Below are positions 32,685-40,196 of a stretch of 40,319 nucleotides of DNA, piece after piece. The notes under the pieces were generated by a model. That model had not been told where the DNA came from. It ran no database searches and saw only the letters and a program-made list of their open reading frames with translations. How positions within the stretch are numbered: the stretch's first letter is position 1; the number at the start of each line of letters is the position of its first letter. The stretch is from Spirochaetaceae bacterium (GTDB lineage: Bacteria; Spirochaetota; Spirochaetia; SZUA-6; Bin103), in the NCBI GenBank assembly GCA_028820215.1, contig JAPPKD010000245.1, forward strand, positions 1 through 40,319. The letters are read 5' to 3'. The position numbers and the translations under genes are program-made.

Positions 32685-34457
32685 ATGCAACGATTCACCG
32701 TTTCGCGCGACGACCGCTACCACGAGGCGTGGCCGAGCGTCTGCATCGCCGCCAACGGCACGCTGGTGTGCTCCTACGCCGAAGCCGACCGGCACGGTGG
32801 CGGCGCCGTGCCCGGCGTCGTGGTGCGACTGAGCGAGGACGAGGGCGCCACCTGGTCCGAGCCGGTCGTCGTGGACACCCTGATGGACCGGCCCGACTGC
32901 GGGTACACGATGTGCCGGTCGGTCATCCGCCTGCAGGACGACTCGCTGCTGCTCGGCTGCGACTGGAACAAGACCGACACGCTGCGCGGCCCGTCCGAGC
33001 GGTGGTACGCGCATCGCGGCATGCCCTGGGACTGGAGCTTCGACCCGGCCAACGGCCTGCTCCGGGAGGCGTGGCTGTACCGCAGCACCGATCACGGGCT
33101 GACCTGGACGGGACCCGAGCGCAGCGGCTGCATGACCGCCAGCCTCAACCTGAAACAGGTGAGCGACGGGACCGTGTTCCTGTCCGGGACGCACTTCCAC
33201 GTAGCCGGGTTGGAGGAGGCGCAGGTGCTGTACCGCTCGGAGGACGGAGGCCGGACCTGGTCGGACGCGATCCCGGTGGTCGCGGACCGGCGGTTCCTCG
33301 CCGCGGAGGGGGACATCGTCGAGATGCCCGGCGGCGAGCTGGTCATGTACATCCGCAGCGACGACAACCCCGCCCGCACCGGCATGAAGGCCATCTCCCG
33401 CGACGGGGGCAGCACCTGGGAGGGTCCGTACGCTGCCGGCTACTGGCCGATCGCCGGCCGCGTCAACGCCGGCCTGCTGTCCAGCGGCGAGGCGCTGGTC
33501 GTGCACCGCGTCGGCGGATTCGAGCCTCAGCACTGGTTCGGCTTCTTCGTCGAGTCTCCCGAAACGGCGCTCGCTCCCACGCCCAATCGGCCGGAAGCCC
33601 GGATGAACCCGCCCGCCGACACGTGGGGAATGATCGACAACGACACCAGCCCGTTCGCCGACCACGGCTACGGCGACTGGGTGGAGCTACCGGGTGGCGA
33701 CGTCTACGCGGTCAATTACATCGTGGACACGGCATCCGAGGACCGGCCGCAGATACGCGGCTACCGCCTGAGCCGCGACGAGTTGCTCGCCCCGTCGCGG
33801 AACCTCACCATCGACTTCACGCCGCCCGAGTACCGCCGCGGCAAGCTGGCGGGGCAGGCCGGCTGGGTGCGGCAGATCCCGGAGCTGTGGCGCACCACCG
33901 AGTGGCTGGAGCAGGTCGGCTACGGGCCGCTCGGCAACAACGTCGTGATCGACGCCGGGCACATGACCGGATCGCGCAACGTCGGCGGCCTGGAGGAGGT
34001 GGTGCGGCGCGACGTCGGGCCCTACGACCTGGAGCGCGAGGTCGTGGAGCTGACCGTCACGCACCGGGGCCGGCAGCGGGTGGGCATCCTGCGCCTGGAC
34101 GACCAGGACGCCGACACGATCGTCGAGCTGCGCAGCGACTCCGTCTACGGGGAGCTCTGGGCGCGGGACAACCGCAGCGTGCCCTACCTGTCCGGCATCG
34201 AGGTCGGTGACGAGTGGTGGCTAACCACGATCCGTCTGGCCGGGGGGCGTGTGGAGGTAGTGTCACGGCGCAGGGACGCGGACGCCGGAGCCGGCGGCGA
34301 ACCCTGGGCCACCGTGGTGCCCGACGAAACGTACCGGCACCACTCCGCGCTGGCCGCGATCGTCGTGGCGCTCGGCGACGCCGGCGGCTTCTACGTCGAC
34401 GACGTCTCGATCGAGGTGGGCAGCAACGGCTCGGGGCCGCAAGGGGGCGCACGATGA
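32685..34457 (+). CDS. Sialidase-like (BNR/Asp-box) propeller protein with C-terminal extension
   Basis: A 590-residue propeller. Asp boxes lie at residues 50-57 (SEDEGATW), 134-141 (STDHGLTW), 185-192 (SEDGGRTW) and 238-245 (SRDGGSTW). The early FTVSRDDRYHEAWPSV segment carries an Arg that may serve the triad, as in sialidases. The last ~200 residues, from about 385, look like a separate strand-rich domain, perhaps carbohydrate-binding. No signal peptide. ATG 32685 has AGGAG eight bases upstream. It is not a recent copy of the 1933 gene; the two share only the fold motifs. The stop overlaps the next start (ATGA). Confidence 0.8.
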   Translation: MQRFTVSRDDRYHEAWPSVCIAANGTLVCSYAEADRHGGGAVPGVVVRLSEDEGATWSEPVVVDTLMDRPDCGYTMCRSVIRLQDDSLLLGCDWNKTDTLRGPSERWYAHRGMPWDWSFDPANGLLREAWLYRSTDHGLTWTGPERSGCMTASLNLKQVSDGTVFLSGTHFHVAGLEEAQVLYRSEDGGRTWSDAIPVVADRRFLAAEGDIVEMPGGELVMYIRSDDNPARTGMKAISRDGGSTWEGPYAAGYWPIAGRVNAGLLSSGEALVVHRVGGFEPQHWFGFFVESPETALAPTPNRPEARMNPPADTWGMIDNDTSPFADHGYGDWVELPGGDVYAVNYIVDTASEDRPQIRGYRLSRDELLAPSRNLTIDFTPPEYRRGKLAGQAGWVRQIPELWRTTEWLEQVGYGPLGNNVVIDAGHMTGSRNVGGLEEVVRRDVGPYDLEREVVELTVTHRGRQRVGILRLDDQDADTIVELRSDSVYGELWARDNRSVPYLSGIEVGDEWWLTTIRLAGGRVEVVSRRRDADAGAGGEPWATVVPDETYRHHSALAAIVVALGDAGGFYVDDVSIEVGSNGSGPQGGAR

Positions 34458-35272
34458 GTCTGGGACACGGGAATTCCGTGGAGGATCACACCGGATCCAG
34501 GGTCATCGTCACCGGCGCCTGCGGCGGCATCGGCGAGGCGATCGCGCGCGCTTTCGCCGGCGCCGGTGCGGCGGTCGCGCTGGCCGACGTCCGTGCCGCA
34601 GAGCTGGCCGAGCTGGCCTCGGCCCTCACGGGGCAGGGCGCGACGGTGTACCACGGCCGGGTCGACGTGACCGACGACGCGGCGGTTCAGGCGTTCTGCG
34701 CGTCGGCCGCGGGCAGCCTCGGCGGGGTCGATCACCTCGTCAACACCGTGGGCGTCGTCGACAACATGGGCGACGTCGTGGACCTGGCGCCCGAGGTCTG
34801 GGAGCGGACGCTGAGCGTCAACCTCACGTCGGCGTACCTGCTGGCGCGCCACGCCGTTCCCTTCATGATCGAGTCAGGCGGCGGGTCGATCGTCAACATC
34901 TCGTCCGTCTCCGGCATGGCCAACCAGGCGCGCGCCATGGCCTATTCGGTGACCAAGGCGGGCATGATCGCGCTCACCCGGAGCGAGGCCATCGACCTGG
35001 CCCGGCACGGCATCCGTGCGAACGCGATCTGTCCCGGCTCCGTGGAGACGCCCCTGGTGGAGCAGGCCATTCACCTCATGGCCTCAGAAACGGACCGTTC
35101 GTACCAGGAGACCCGCTGCGACTGGGAGTCGCAATATCCGACCGGCCGCTTCTCGCGGCCCGAGGAAGTGGCCGAGCTCACGCTCTTCCTGTGCTCCGCG
35201 CGCGCCGGCAACATCACCGGCGCCAGCTTCGTGATCGACGGCGGCCTGACGGCGCTCCTGCCGGAGCGCTGA
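34454..35272 (+). CDS. Short-chain dehydrogenase/reductase (first of pair)
   Basis: A 272-residue classical SDR. Nucleotide motif TGACGGIG at 20-27, NTVG at 97-100 (variant of NNAG) and catalytic S151, Y164, K168 in SSVSG and YSVTK. NAICPGSVETPL and the C-terminal FVIDGGLTAL are typical. The acidic residue after the second strand (ADVRA, D46) favours NAD over NADP. It probably oxidises a sugar or sugar acid formed in this pathway. ATG 34454 overlaps the stop of the sialidase-like gene by four bases; 13 bases separate it from the second SDR. Confidence 0.9.
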   Translation: MSLGHGNSVEDHTGSRVIVTGACGGIGEAIARAFAGAGAAVALADVRAAELAELASALTGQGATVYHGRVDVTDDAAVQAFCASAAGSLGGVDHLVNTVGVVDNMGDVVDLAPEVWERTLSVNLTSAYLLARHAVPFMIESGGGSIVNISSVSGMANQARAMAYSVTKAGMIALTRSEAIDLARHGIRANAICPGSVETPLVEQAIHLMASETDRSYQETRCDWESQYPTGRFSRPEEVAELTLFLCSARAGNITGASFVIDGGLTALLPER

Positions 35273-35285
35273 TCCGCGCGGCGCG

Positions 35286-36122
35286 GTGAGCGACGGCGAC
35301 GCGGGCAGATCCGAGCGGCGGGAAGCTGAGCGGCGTACGCTGCAGGGCCAGGTGGCGGTCGTCACCGGCGCCGCCGGCGCGATCGGGCGGGCCGTCGCCG
35401 GGCTGTTCGCCGGCGCCGGCGCCCGGGTGGTGCTGGGCGACCGGCGCGGCGAGACACTGCACGCGCTGGCCGCCGGGCTGGGGACGCCCGCGGCCGCGAT
35501 CGAGTGCGACGTCACCCAGCCGGAGCAGGTGGCGCGCCTGGTGGCAGCGGCGCGCGAGCGGTGGCAACGTCTGGACGTGCTGGTCAACGTGGCCGGCATC
35601 ACCCACTTTGACGATGTGCTGGATGTCTCGGTGGAGACGTGGCGGGAGGTCTTCGCCGTGAACGTCGAGGCGGTGCTGACGGCATCCCAGCAGGCGGCGG
35701 CGCTCATGACTGCGCAGGCCGTGCGCCCGGAGACCGGCCGGCGCGGCACCATCGTGAACATCGGCTCGCAGGGCGCGGAGTTCCCCATTCCCTCCTCGCC
35801 TGCCTACGGCGCCAGCAAGGCCGCCCTCAACTACCTGTCGCGCACCCTGGCCGATGCCCTCGAAGGGCAGGAGATCTCCTCCACGGTGGTGGTTCCCGGC
35901 ATGGTCTACGAGGGCATGTGGAAGGAGATCGTCTCCCGGAGGGCCGCCGCGGACGGGCAGTCCCTGGAAGAAGCGGCCGAAGCACACCTTGCCGAGACGC
36001 CGACCGGCCGCTTTCAGAAGCCCGCGGATCTGGCTAACATCGTGCTCTACGTCGCCACCAGCCGGGGCATGGCGCTGAGCGGCAGGATCGTCTGGTCCGA
36101 GGCTCACCAGGAGTGGCGCTGA
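35286..36122 (+). CDS. Short-chain dehydrogenase/reductase (second of pair)
   Basis: A 278-residue SDR, clearly a different subgroup from its neighbour. TGAAGAIG is at 27-34, NVAG at 101-104 and catalytic S161, Y174, K178 in GSQGAEF and YGASK. The C-terminal part lacks the usual DGG tail and instead reads ALSGRIVWSEAHQEWR. The GTG at 35286 is the only sensible start given the preceding stop; the first ~18 residues are charged and probably disordered. Two adjacent SDRs suggest successive or alternative oxidations of pathway intermediates. Confidence 0.87.
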   Translation: MSDGDAGRSERREAERRTLQGQVAVVTGAAGAIGRAVAGLFAGAGARVVLGDRRGETLHALAAGLGTPAAAIECDVTQPEQVARLVAAARERWQRLDVLVNVAGITHFDDVLDVSVETWREVFAVNVEAVLTASQQAAALMTAQAVRPETGRRGTIVNIGSQGAEFPIPSSPAYGASKAALNYLSRTLADALEGQEISSTVVVPGMVYEGMWKEIVSRRAAADGQSLEEAAEAHLAETPTGRFQKPADLANIVLYVATSRGMALSGRIVWSEAHQEWR

Positions 36123-36137
36123 AGCAGGAGAGATTCC

Positions 36138-37271
36138 GTGCGCATCGAATCCGTCGAGCCCTTCCTCTTTCACCACTGGCTGGTGGTCCGGATCGACACC
36201 GACACCGGCATCACCGGCTACGGACCCAGCGCCTACTGGGGGTATCCGGACGCCGCCGAGCGCATCGTCAGCGCGTTCCGGCAGCAGTTGGTGGGCACCG
36301 ATCCCCTTCGTGTCGAGCAGCATTGGAACCGCCTGTTCCACTGGAAGCCGTTCCGCGACGGCGCGATCACCGGCGCCGTCGCGGCTGTCGACATCGCGCT
36401 CTGGGACATCGCCGGCCGCCACTTCGGTGTGCCGGCATACCAGTTGCTGGGTGGCAAGCAGCGAGACACGGCCCGGCTGCACCTGCTCATCGACAGTCCC
36501 GACATCGACACGCTGGTCGCGGAAGCCACCGGCGCCGTTGCCGCCGGCTTCACCGCCGTGAAGTTCGACGCCCTGCCCGACGGTGCGGTGGAGGCAACGG
36601 AGACCTACACCTCGGCCATGCGGACGATCGTCGAGCGCGTGACGGCCGCGCGCGACGCGGTGGGGTGGGAGATCGACCTGATCCTGGAGCTCCACCGCGA
36701 CTTCAACCCCGGCGAGGTCATCGCCCTTGCCGGCGAGCTGGAGCGCTTCCGGCTGTATTTCATCGAGGATCCGATCCCTCCCCACAGCGCCGACGCGCAC
36801 GCCGACGTGCTGCGTCACAGCCGCATCCCGGTCGCCGTCGGCGAGCGTCAGACCACGATCTACGAGTTCCGGGAGATGCTGGCGCGGGGCGCGCGCTTCC
36901 TGCGCCCCGACGTCGGCATGTCCGGCGGGCTGACCCACTGCAAGAAGATCGCCACCCTGGCCGAGGCGCACCACGCCCAGGTGGTCACCCACAACTTCTT
37001 CAATCCGCTGGTCACCGCGGCCACGCTGCAGCTCTACGGCGCGATCCCCAACGCCGGCACCCTGGAGTACCTGCTCTGGGAGGAGGAGCCCCCGCGGAGC
37101 GAGATGCTGAAGTCCCCGCTCCGCCGCGACGGCGGCTACCTGCCGATCCCGGACGGCCCCGGCCTGGGGGTCGACTTCGATCCCGCCATCGTCGACCGCT
37201 ACCCCTATCAGCCCTGGGAGTACCCGCCGCAGGTCCGCATGCGCGGCGACGGCTCGGTGTTCCTCAAGTAG
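36138..37271 (+). CDS. Enolase-superfamily (mandelate racemase/muconate lactonizing) sugar-acid dehydratase
   Basis: A 377-residue enzyme. N-terminal capping domain to about 120, then the barrel. Metal ligands are E184 (LILELHRD), E210 (FIEDPIPP) and E236 (VGERQ). H186 two residues after the first ligand, K142 (VKFD), D258 and H285 (VVTHNF) complete an active site of the galactonate/mannonate dehydratase subgroup, in which one His protonates the leaving hydroxyl. Expected product is a 2-keto-3-deoxy sugar acid. GTG 36138 has AGGAG at about 36126-36130. With the sulfatase and SDRs it forms a coherent sugar-acid route; the exact substrate is unknown. Confidence 0.88.
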   Translation: MRIESVEPFLFHHWLVVRIDTDTGITGYGPSAYWGYPDAAERIVSAFRQQLVGTDPLRVEQHWNRLFHWKPFRDGAITGAVAAVDIALWDIAGRHFGVPAYQLLGGKQRDTARLHLLIDSPDIDTLVAEATGAVAAGFTAVKFDALPDGAVEATETYTSAMRTIVERVTAARDAVGWEIDLILELHRDFNPGEVIALAGELERFRLYFIEDPIPPHSADAHADVLRHSRIPVAVGERQTTIYEFREMLARGARFLRPDVGMSGGLTHCKKIATLAEAHHAQVVTHNFFNPLVTAATLQLYGAIPNAGTLEYLLWEEEPPRSEMLKSPLRRDGGYLPIPDGPGLGVDFDPAIVDRYPYQPWEYPPQVRMRGDGSVFLK

Positions 37272-37294
37272 CCGGAAGATCGAGGAGAGAGAGA

Positions 37295-37851
37295 TTGGCC
37301 GAACTGAAGCACGTGCCGATGGAAACGCTCACCGCCGGACTCGACGAGGTTCGCCGGTCGCCCGCGACGACCGGCGTGCTGGAACTGATCGTCCGCCGGC
37401 CGCGGACGGACGTTCGCGAAGTCGCGGATGTCGCCGAGCTCGACGTGGCCGCAGGCCTGGTTGGCGACGGTTGGAAGACCCGTGGCAGCTCGAACACCGA
37501 CGATGGTTCTGCCGAGCTCGAACGCCAGCTCACGCTGGCCAACGCTCGCCTGATGGCCCTGGTGGCACGGGAGAAGCGCCATTGGCCGCCGGCCGGGGAC
37601 CAACTCTACGTCGACTTCGATCTGAGCCAGGACAACGCGCCTCCGGGACCCGCCTGGCGATCGGTGCCGCAGTGATCCAGATCACGGAGACGCCTCACAC
37701 CGGCTGCAGGAAGTACGCGGCCCGCTACGGGCTGGATGCCTTGAAGTTCATCAGCACGCCCATGGGCAAACACCTGCGGCTCCGTGGGGTGTACGCCAAG
37801 GTCGTCCGTTCCGGAACGATCCAGGCTGGAGATGCCGTGAGGAAGCTGTAG
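37295..37851 (+). pseudogene. MOSC-domain protein, broken by one frameshift
   Basis: Reading from TTG 37295 (AGGAG at 37283-37287, seven bases away) gives LAELKHVPMETLTAGLDEVR, VADVAELDVAAGLVGDGWKTRGSS and QLYVDFDLSQDNAPPG, a typical MOSC-domain protein. This frame then ends abruptly at 37675. The rest of the domain continues in the +1 frame from about 37649: TRLAIGAAVIQITETPHTGC, then KYAARYGLDALKF, LRLRGVYAKVV and GDAVRKL, to TAG 37851. A single missing base near 37648-37651 (CCGGGACCC) would explain it. The MOSC cysteine (HTGC) is in the second half, so neither part alone would work. It could be a true mutation or a sequencing error. Confidence 0.85.
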
Positions 37852-37910
37852 CCTCGCCCAGAAACGCAGTCTCGCCTTGCGCATGGGCGCTTCATCGCAC
37901 TCCTTCGCGT

Positions 37911-38222
37911 TCAGCGATGGCAGGATAGCCACGCGCGGGCGGGGCGTACGTGCTCGAAGGCACGGAGCATGGATGAGACGAGAAGACATCGCGCACGACG
38001 CCCTCCCCGTCGATCAGGTGGGTGACGCGGCCGGCCTTGCCGAACAGCGGTGACGAGCTCGCCCCGTAGAGGCGGCGCACCGAGCCGTCCGGGTCGCTCA
38101 AGATCGGGAACGGTAGCTCCCGCTTCGCAGCGAATCGACGGTGAGACTCCGTTGATTCGCTGCTGACGCCGACCACCTCCGCTCCGGCCGTCGTCAGCTC
38201 CTCGTAGGCGTTGCGGAATGCA
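37911..38222 (-). pseudogene. Truncated, frameshifted copy of the peroxiredoxin gene
   Basis: From 38222 down, the - strand encodes NAYEELTTAGAEVVGVSS, ESHRRFAA, LPFPILSDPDGSVRRLYGAS and RVTHLIDGEGVVRDVFSS, closely matching residues 54-132 of the intact peroxiredoxin at 39710-40162. Everything before it is missing, including the peroxidatic Cys and its partner. After VFSS the match jumps frame to RAFEHVRPARAW and stops at 37911. Nucleotide similarity is high over ~300 bases, so this is a recent duplicate or remnant. No start codon or ribosome site suits it. Confidence 0.8.
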
Positions 38223-38250
38223 CGCCCCGACCTTTCGGCTCAGCGCTCTG

Positions 38251-38264
38251 CTTCGACGTCGAAG
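38251..38264. repeat. Palindrome CTTCGACGTCGAAG, copy of the peroxiredoxin operator-like site
   Basis: A perfect 14-base palindrome identical to the core of the site at 40181-40196. It lies 29 bases upstream of the peroxiredoxin pseudogene, as if the duplicate kept its control region but lost the 5' half of the gene. A degenerate version (GCTTCGGCGTCGAG) follows at 38291-38304. Confidence 0.55.
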
Positions 38265-38408
38265 TAGCGTGACGGTACGAGGTTGACTTAGCTTCGGCGT
38301 CGAGTGTGTCCGCCGGGCGGCGAGCGCTGCCCTCAAGAGGTACGCGAAGACGACAGCACAGATGCAACGGTCGCCGGGTATACTCGTGGTTGCGACCAGA
38401 GGCACCAG

Positions 38409-38675
38409 ATGCTGAGAGCCGAAATGACGATGGAAGAGGCAGTTTGGGTCGATCCCGAGCGGATGAGCGGGGCGCCGTGTTTCCGCGAAAGCCGGCTCCC
38501 GGTGCAACATCTCTTCGACTGGCTCGCGGACGGCGTGCCTCTTGATGAGTTCGTGGAAGAGTTCCGCATCGACAGGCGAGCCGCGGAAGCGGTTCTGCGG
38601 GCGGCGGGTGCCGAGTTGTCACGCCGCCGTGATGGCGCCGGCCCCGCACGCCAGGCGATGAGCTCGATGGGGTGA
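38409..38675 (+). CDS. DUF433-family small protein (antitoxin-like), without adjacent toxin
   Basis: An 88-residue protein. VWVDPERMSGAPCFRESRLPVQHLFDWLADG is the DUF433 signature, followed by VPLDEFVEEFRIDRRAAEAVL, a winged-helix-like DNA-binding fold. DUF433 proteins usually act as antitoxins next to a PIN-like (DUF5615) toxin. None is present here: the next gene, 7 bases downstream, is convergent. AGAGG at 38398-38402 stands six bases before ATG 38409. TATACT at 38379-38384 is a good -10. An alternative ATG at 38424 would trim five residues. Confidence 0.75.
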   Translation: MLRAEMTMEEAVWVDPERMSGAPCFRESRLPVQHLFDWLADGVPLDEFVEEFRIDRRAAEAVLRAAGAELSRRRDGAGPARQAMSSMG

Positions 38676-38681
38676 GGTTTC

Positions 38682-39710
38682 TCAGCTCTCCCCGGGGCAC
38701 GGAATCTCGGCGGGATACGAGCGGGTCACGCGGTACGGCGCTACGACGTCGAGGACACCTTCAATGAGCTGTTTCCACGCCTCGGAAATCGTGTGGCGAA
38801 CGACCTCCATTCCCGTCCTGGTTCCGATCACCTTCGTGTAACGATCCTCGACCGCGACATGGGTCAGGACGGCCTCCGTTGCCGCATCGCCGGCAAGCGT
38901 GATGGCTCCGCCGTTGAGGGACAGTGAGTCGGCGGGGATGCTGATCCCGTCGGTATCTCGATCTTCCGGCCTCACCGAGTAGCAGAAGTACAGGCTGCTC
39001 TCCGGATTGACGAAGTCCCAGTGGTCCGGAATAAAGGTTGCCTGCCGCGTTTCACTTCCGATCATCAGTGGTATCTGCGGTACGCCGGTCACGTGCACGG
39101 CTCTGTCGAACTCGACCCTTACCTGGATGCGGTGGCCGTGGCGGTACTCCCTGCCACCGACCCCCGGGCGGCCGCGAAGATAGTAGATGTGGCTGATTCG
39201 CGGTGCCGTGATCCGGCTGCCATCCACCTTGCGGCTCGCGCCGGCCGGAATCGGCCCATGGGTCAGCTCCGCATCGGTGCTTCGGTCGGCCAGGTCCGTG
39301 AACGTTCCGTGTTCGAGCAGGAGTTCTCCCGCGGGTATGCTGATACCGTCAGCGTCATGGTCGTCGGCGCCAATCCTGTAATAGAAATTCAACTCCTGCT
39401 GGTTGGTGATGGAGTAGGACTGCGCGTACCGGGTGCCGTCGCCGACGGCCAGTGCCAGCTTCAACATGCCATCGTTGAACAGCTCCACGGTCCGATCGAA
39501 CCGTACCGTCACCTCGATCTTCTCGCCGAGCTCGAACGTATCTCCCCGCGCCGGGCTGTTCGCGAAGGAGACACGCTGTATGCGCGGAACCTTGGATTGC
39601 GCCTCGGCCGGCATGGCTGCCAGACCCGCGACGGCGACGAGCGCGAGCAGGAGTGCGGACCATCGGCGGCGGCGACTCCGGTCTTCCTGCGGCCGGCCGT
39701 GTCCGGTCAT
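38682..39710 (-). CDS. Secreted protein with two Ig-like/SwmB-type repeats
   Basis: A 342-residue exported protein. A basic stretch (RRRRW) then a hydrophobic core and AEA-QS give a signal peptide cleaved near residue 37. Two related domains follow, about 44-150 and 172-285. Each has a VTVRFDRTV/VRVEFDRAV strand, a Y/FYYRIG or CYSVRP segment and D-x-D-G-I-S-I-P-A, the pattern of the Ig-like repeats found in bacterial surface adhesins. The last ~55 residues are unrelated, with a Cys near the end (EIPCPGES). It has no anchor. Its ATG 39710 overlaps the peroxiredoxin stop (TGATG), so the two are cotranscribed. A short remnant of a larger adhesin is possible. Confidence 0.7.
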   Translation of the reverse strand: MTGHGRPQEDRSRRRRWSALLLALVAVAGLAAMPAEAQSKVPRIQRVSFANSPARGDTFELGEKIEVTVRFDRTVELFNDGMLKLALAVGDGTRYAQSYSITNQQELNFYYRIGADDHDADGISIPAGELLLEHGTFTDLADRSTDAELTHGPIPAGASRKVDGSRITAPRISHIYYLRGRPGVGGREYRHGHRIQVRVEFDRAVHVTGVPQIPLMIGSETRQATFIPDHWDFVNPESSLYFCYSVRPEDRDTDGISIPADSLSLNGGAITLAGDAATEAVLTHVAVEDRYTKVIGTRTGMEVVRHTISEAWKQLIEGVLDVVAPYRVTRSYPAEIPCPGES

Positions 39711-40162
39711 CAAGCGTTCTCGACCCAGGCGCGGGCGCGCCGCACGTGTTCCAGGGGACGGAACACGGATGAGAACAGGTCGCGCACGACGCCCTCCTCA
39801 TCGATGAGGTACGTCACCCGGCCGGTCGTGCCGAGCAGCACCGCCGAGCTCGCACCGTAGAGCCGCCGCACCGAGCCGTCCCGGTCGCTCACGATCGGGA
39901 ACGGAAGGTCCCGGCTCGCGGCGAACCTCCGGTGAGACTCCACCGAATCGCTGCTGACGCCCACCACTTCGGCTCCGGCGGTCGTCAGCTCCTCGTAGGC
40001 GTCGCGGAATGCGCACGCTTCCGCGGTGCATCCCCGCGTGTTGTTGCGCGGGTAGAAGAACAGCACCACCTTGCGGCCGCGCAGCGAGCTGAGTTGCAGG
40101 GAGGTGCCGTCCGCACCGGGCAGAACGAAGTCAGGGGCAGGCTGGTTGACCGCGACACCCAT
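39710..40162 (-). CDS. bcp: Peroxiredoxin, BCP/PrxQ family
   Basis: A 150-residue thioredoxin-fold thiol peroxidase. NQPAPDFVLPGADGT starts the fold and FFYPRNNTRGCTAEAC holds the peroxidatic C45 and resolving C50 five residues apart, as in PrxQ. AGAEVVGVSSDSVESHRRF and DRDGSVRRLYGAS are standard. It reduces hydrogen and organic peroxides using thioredoxin. ATG 40162 is preferred: TACACT lies six bases upstream with a palindrome beyond it, and the in-frame sequence further up is Arg-rich. It is intact, unlike the copy at 37911-38222, and heads an operon with the secreted protein. Confidence 0.92.
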   Translation of the reverse strand: MGVAVNQPAPDFVLPGADGTSLQLSSLRGRKVVLFFYPRNNTRGCTAEACAFRDAYEELTTAGAEVVGVSSDSVESHRRFAASRDLPFPIVSDRDGSVRRLYGASSAVLLGTTGRVTYLIDEEGVVRDLFSSVFRPLEHVRRARAWVENA

Positions 40163-40168
40163 GGGCCG

Positions 40169-40196
40169 AGTGTATCGCGAACTTCGACGTCGAAGT
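40169..40196 (-). promoter_or_regulatory. Peroxiredoxin promoter with 16-base palindromic operator
   Basis: TACACT (40169-40174, - strand) is six bases from the ATG, fitting a leaderless start. ACTTCGAC-GTCGAAGT (40181-40196) is a perfect palindrome covering the region between -10 and -35, so its binding protein would probably repress. Beyond it, 40197-40319 shows no gene or signal I can support. Confidence 0.5.
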
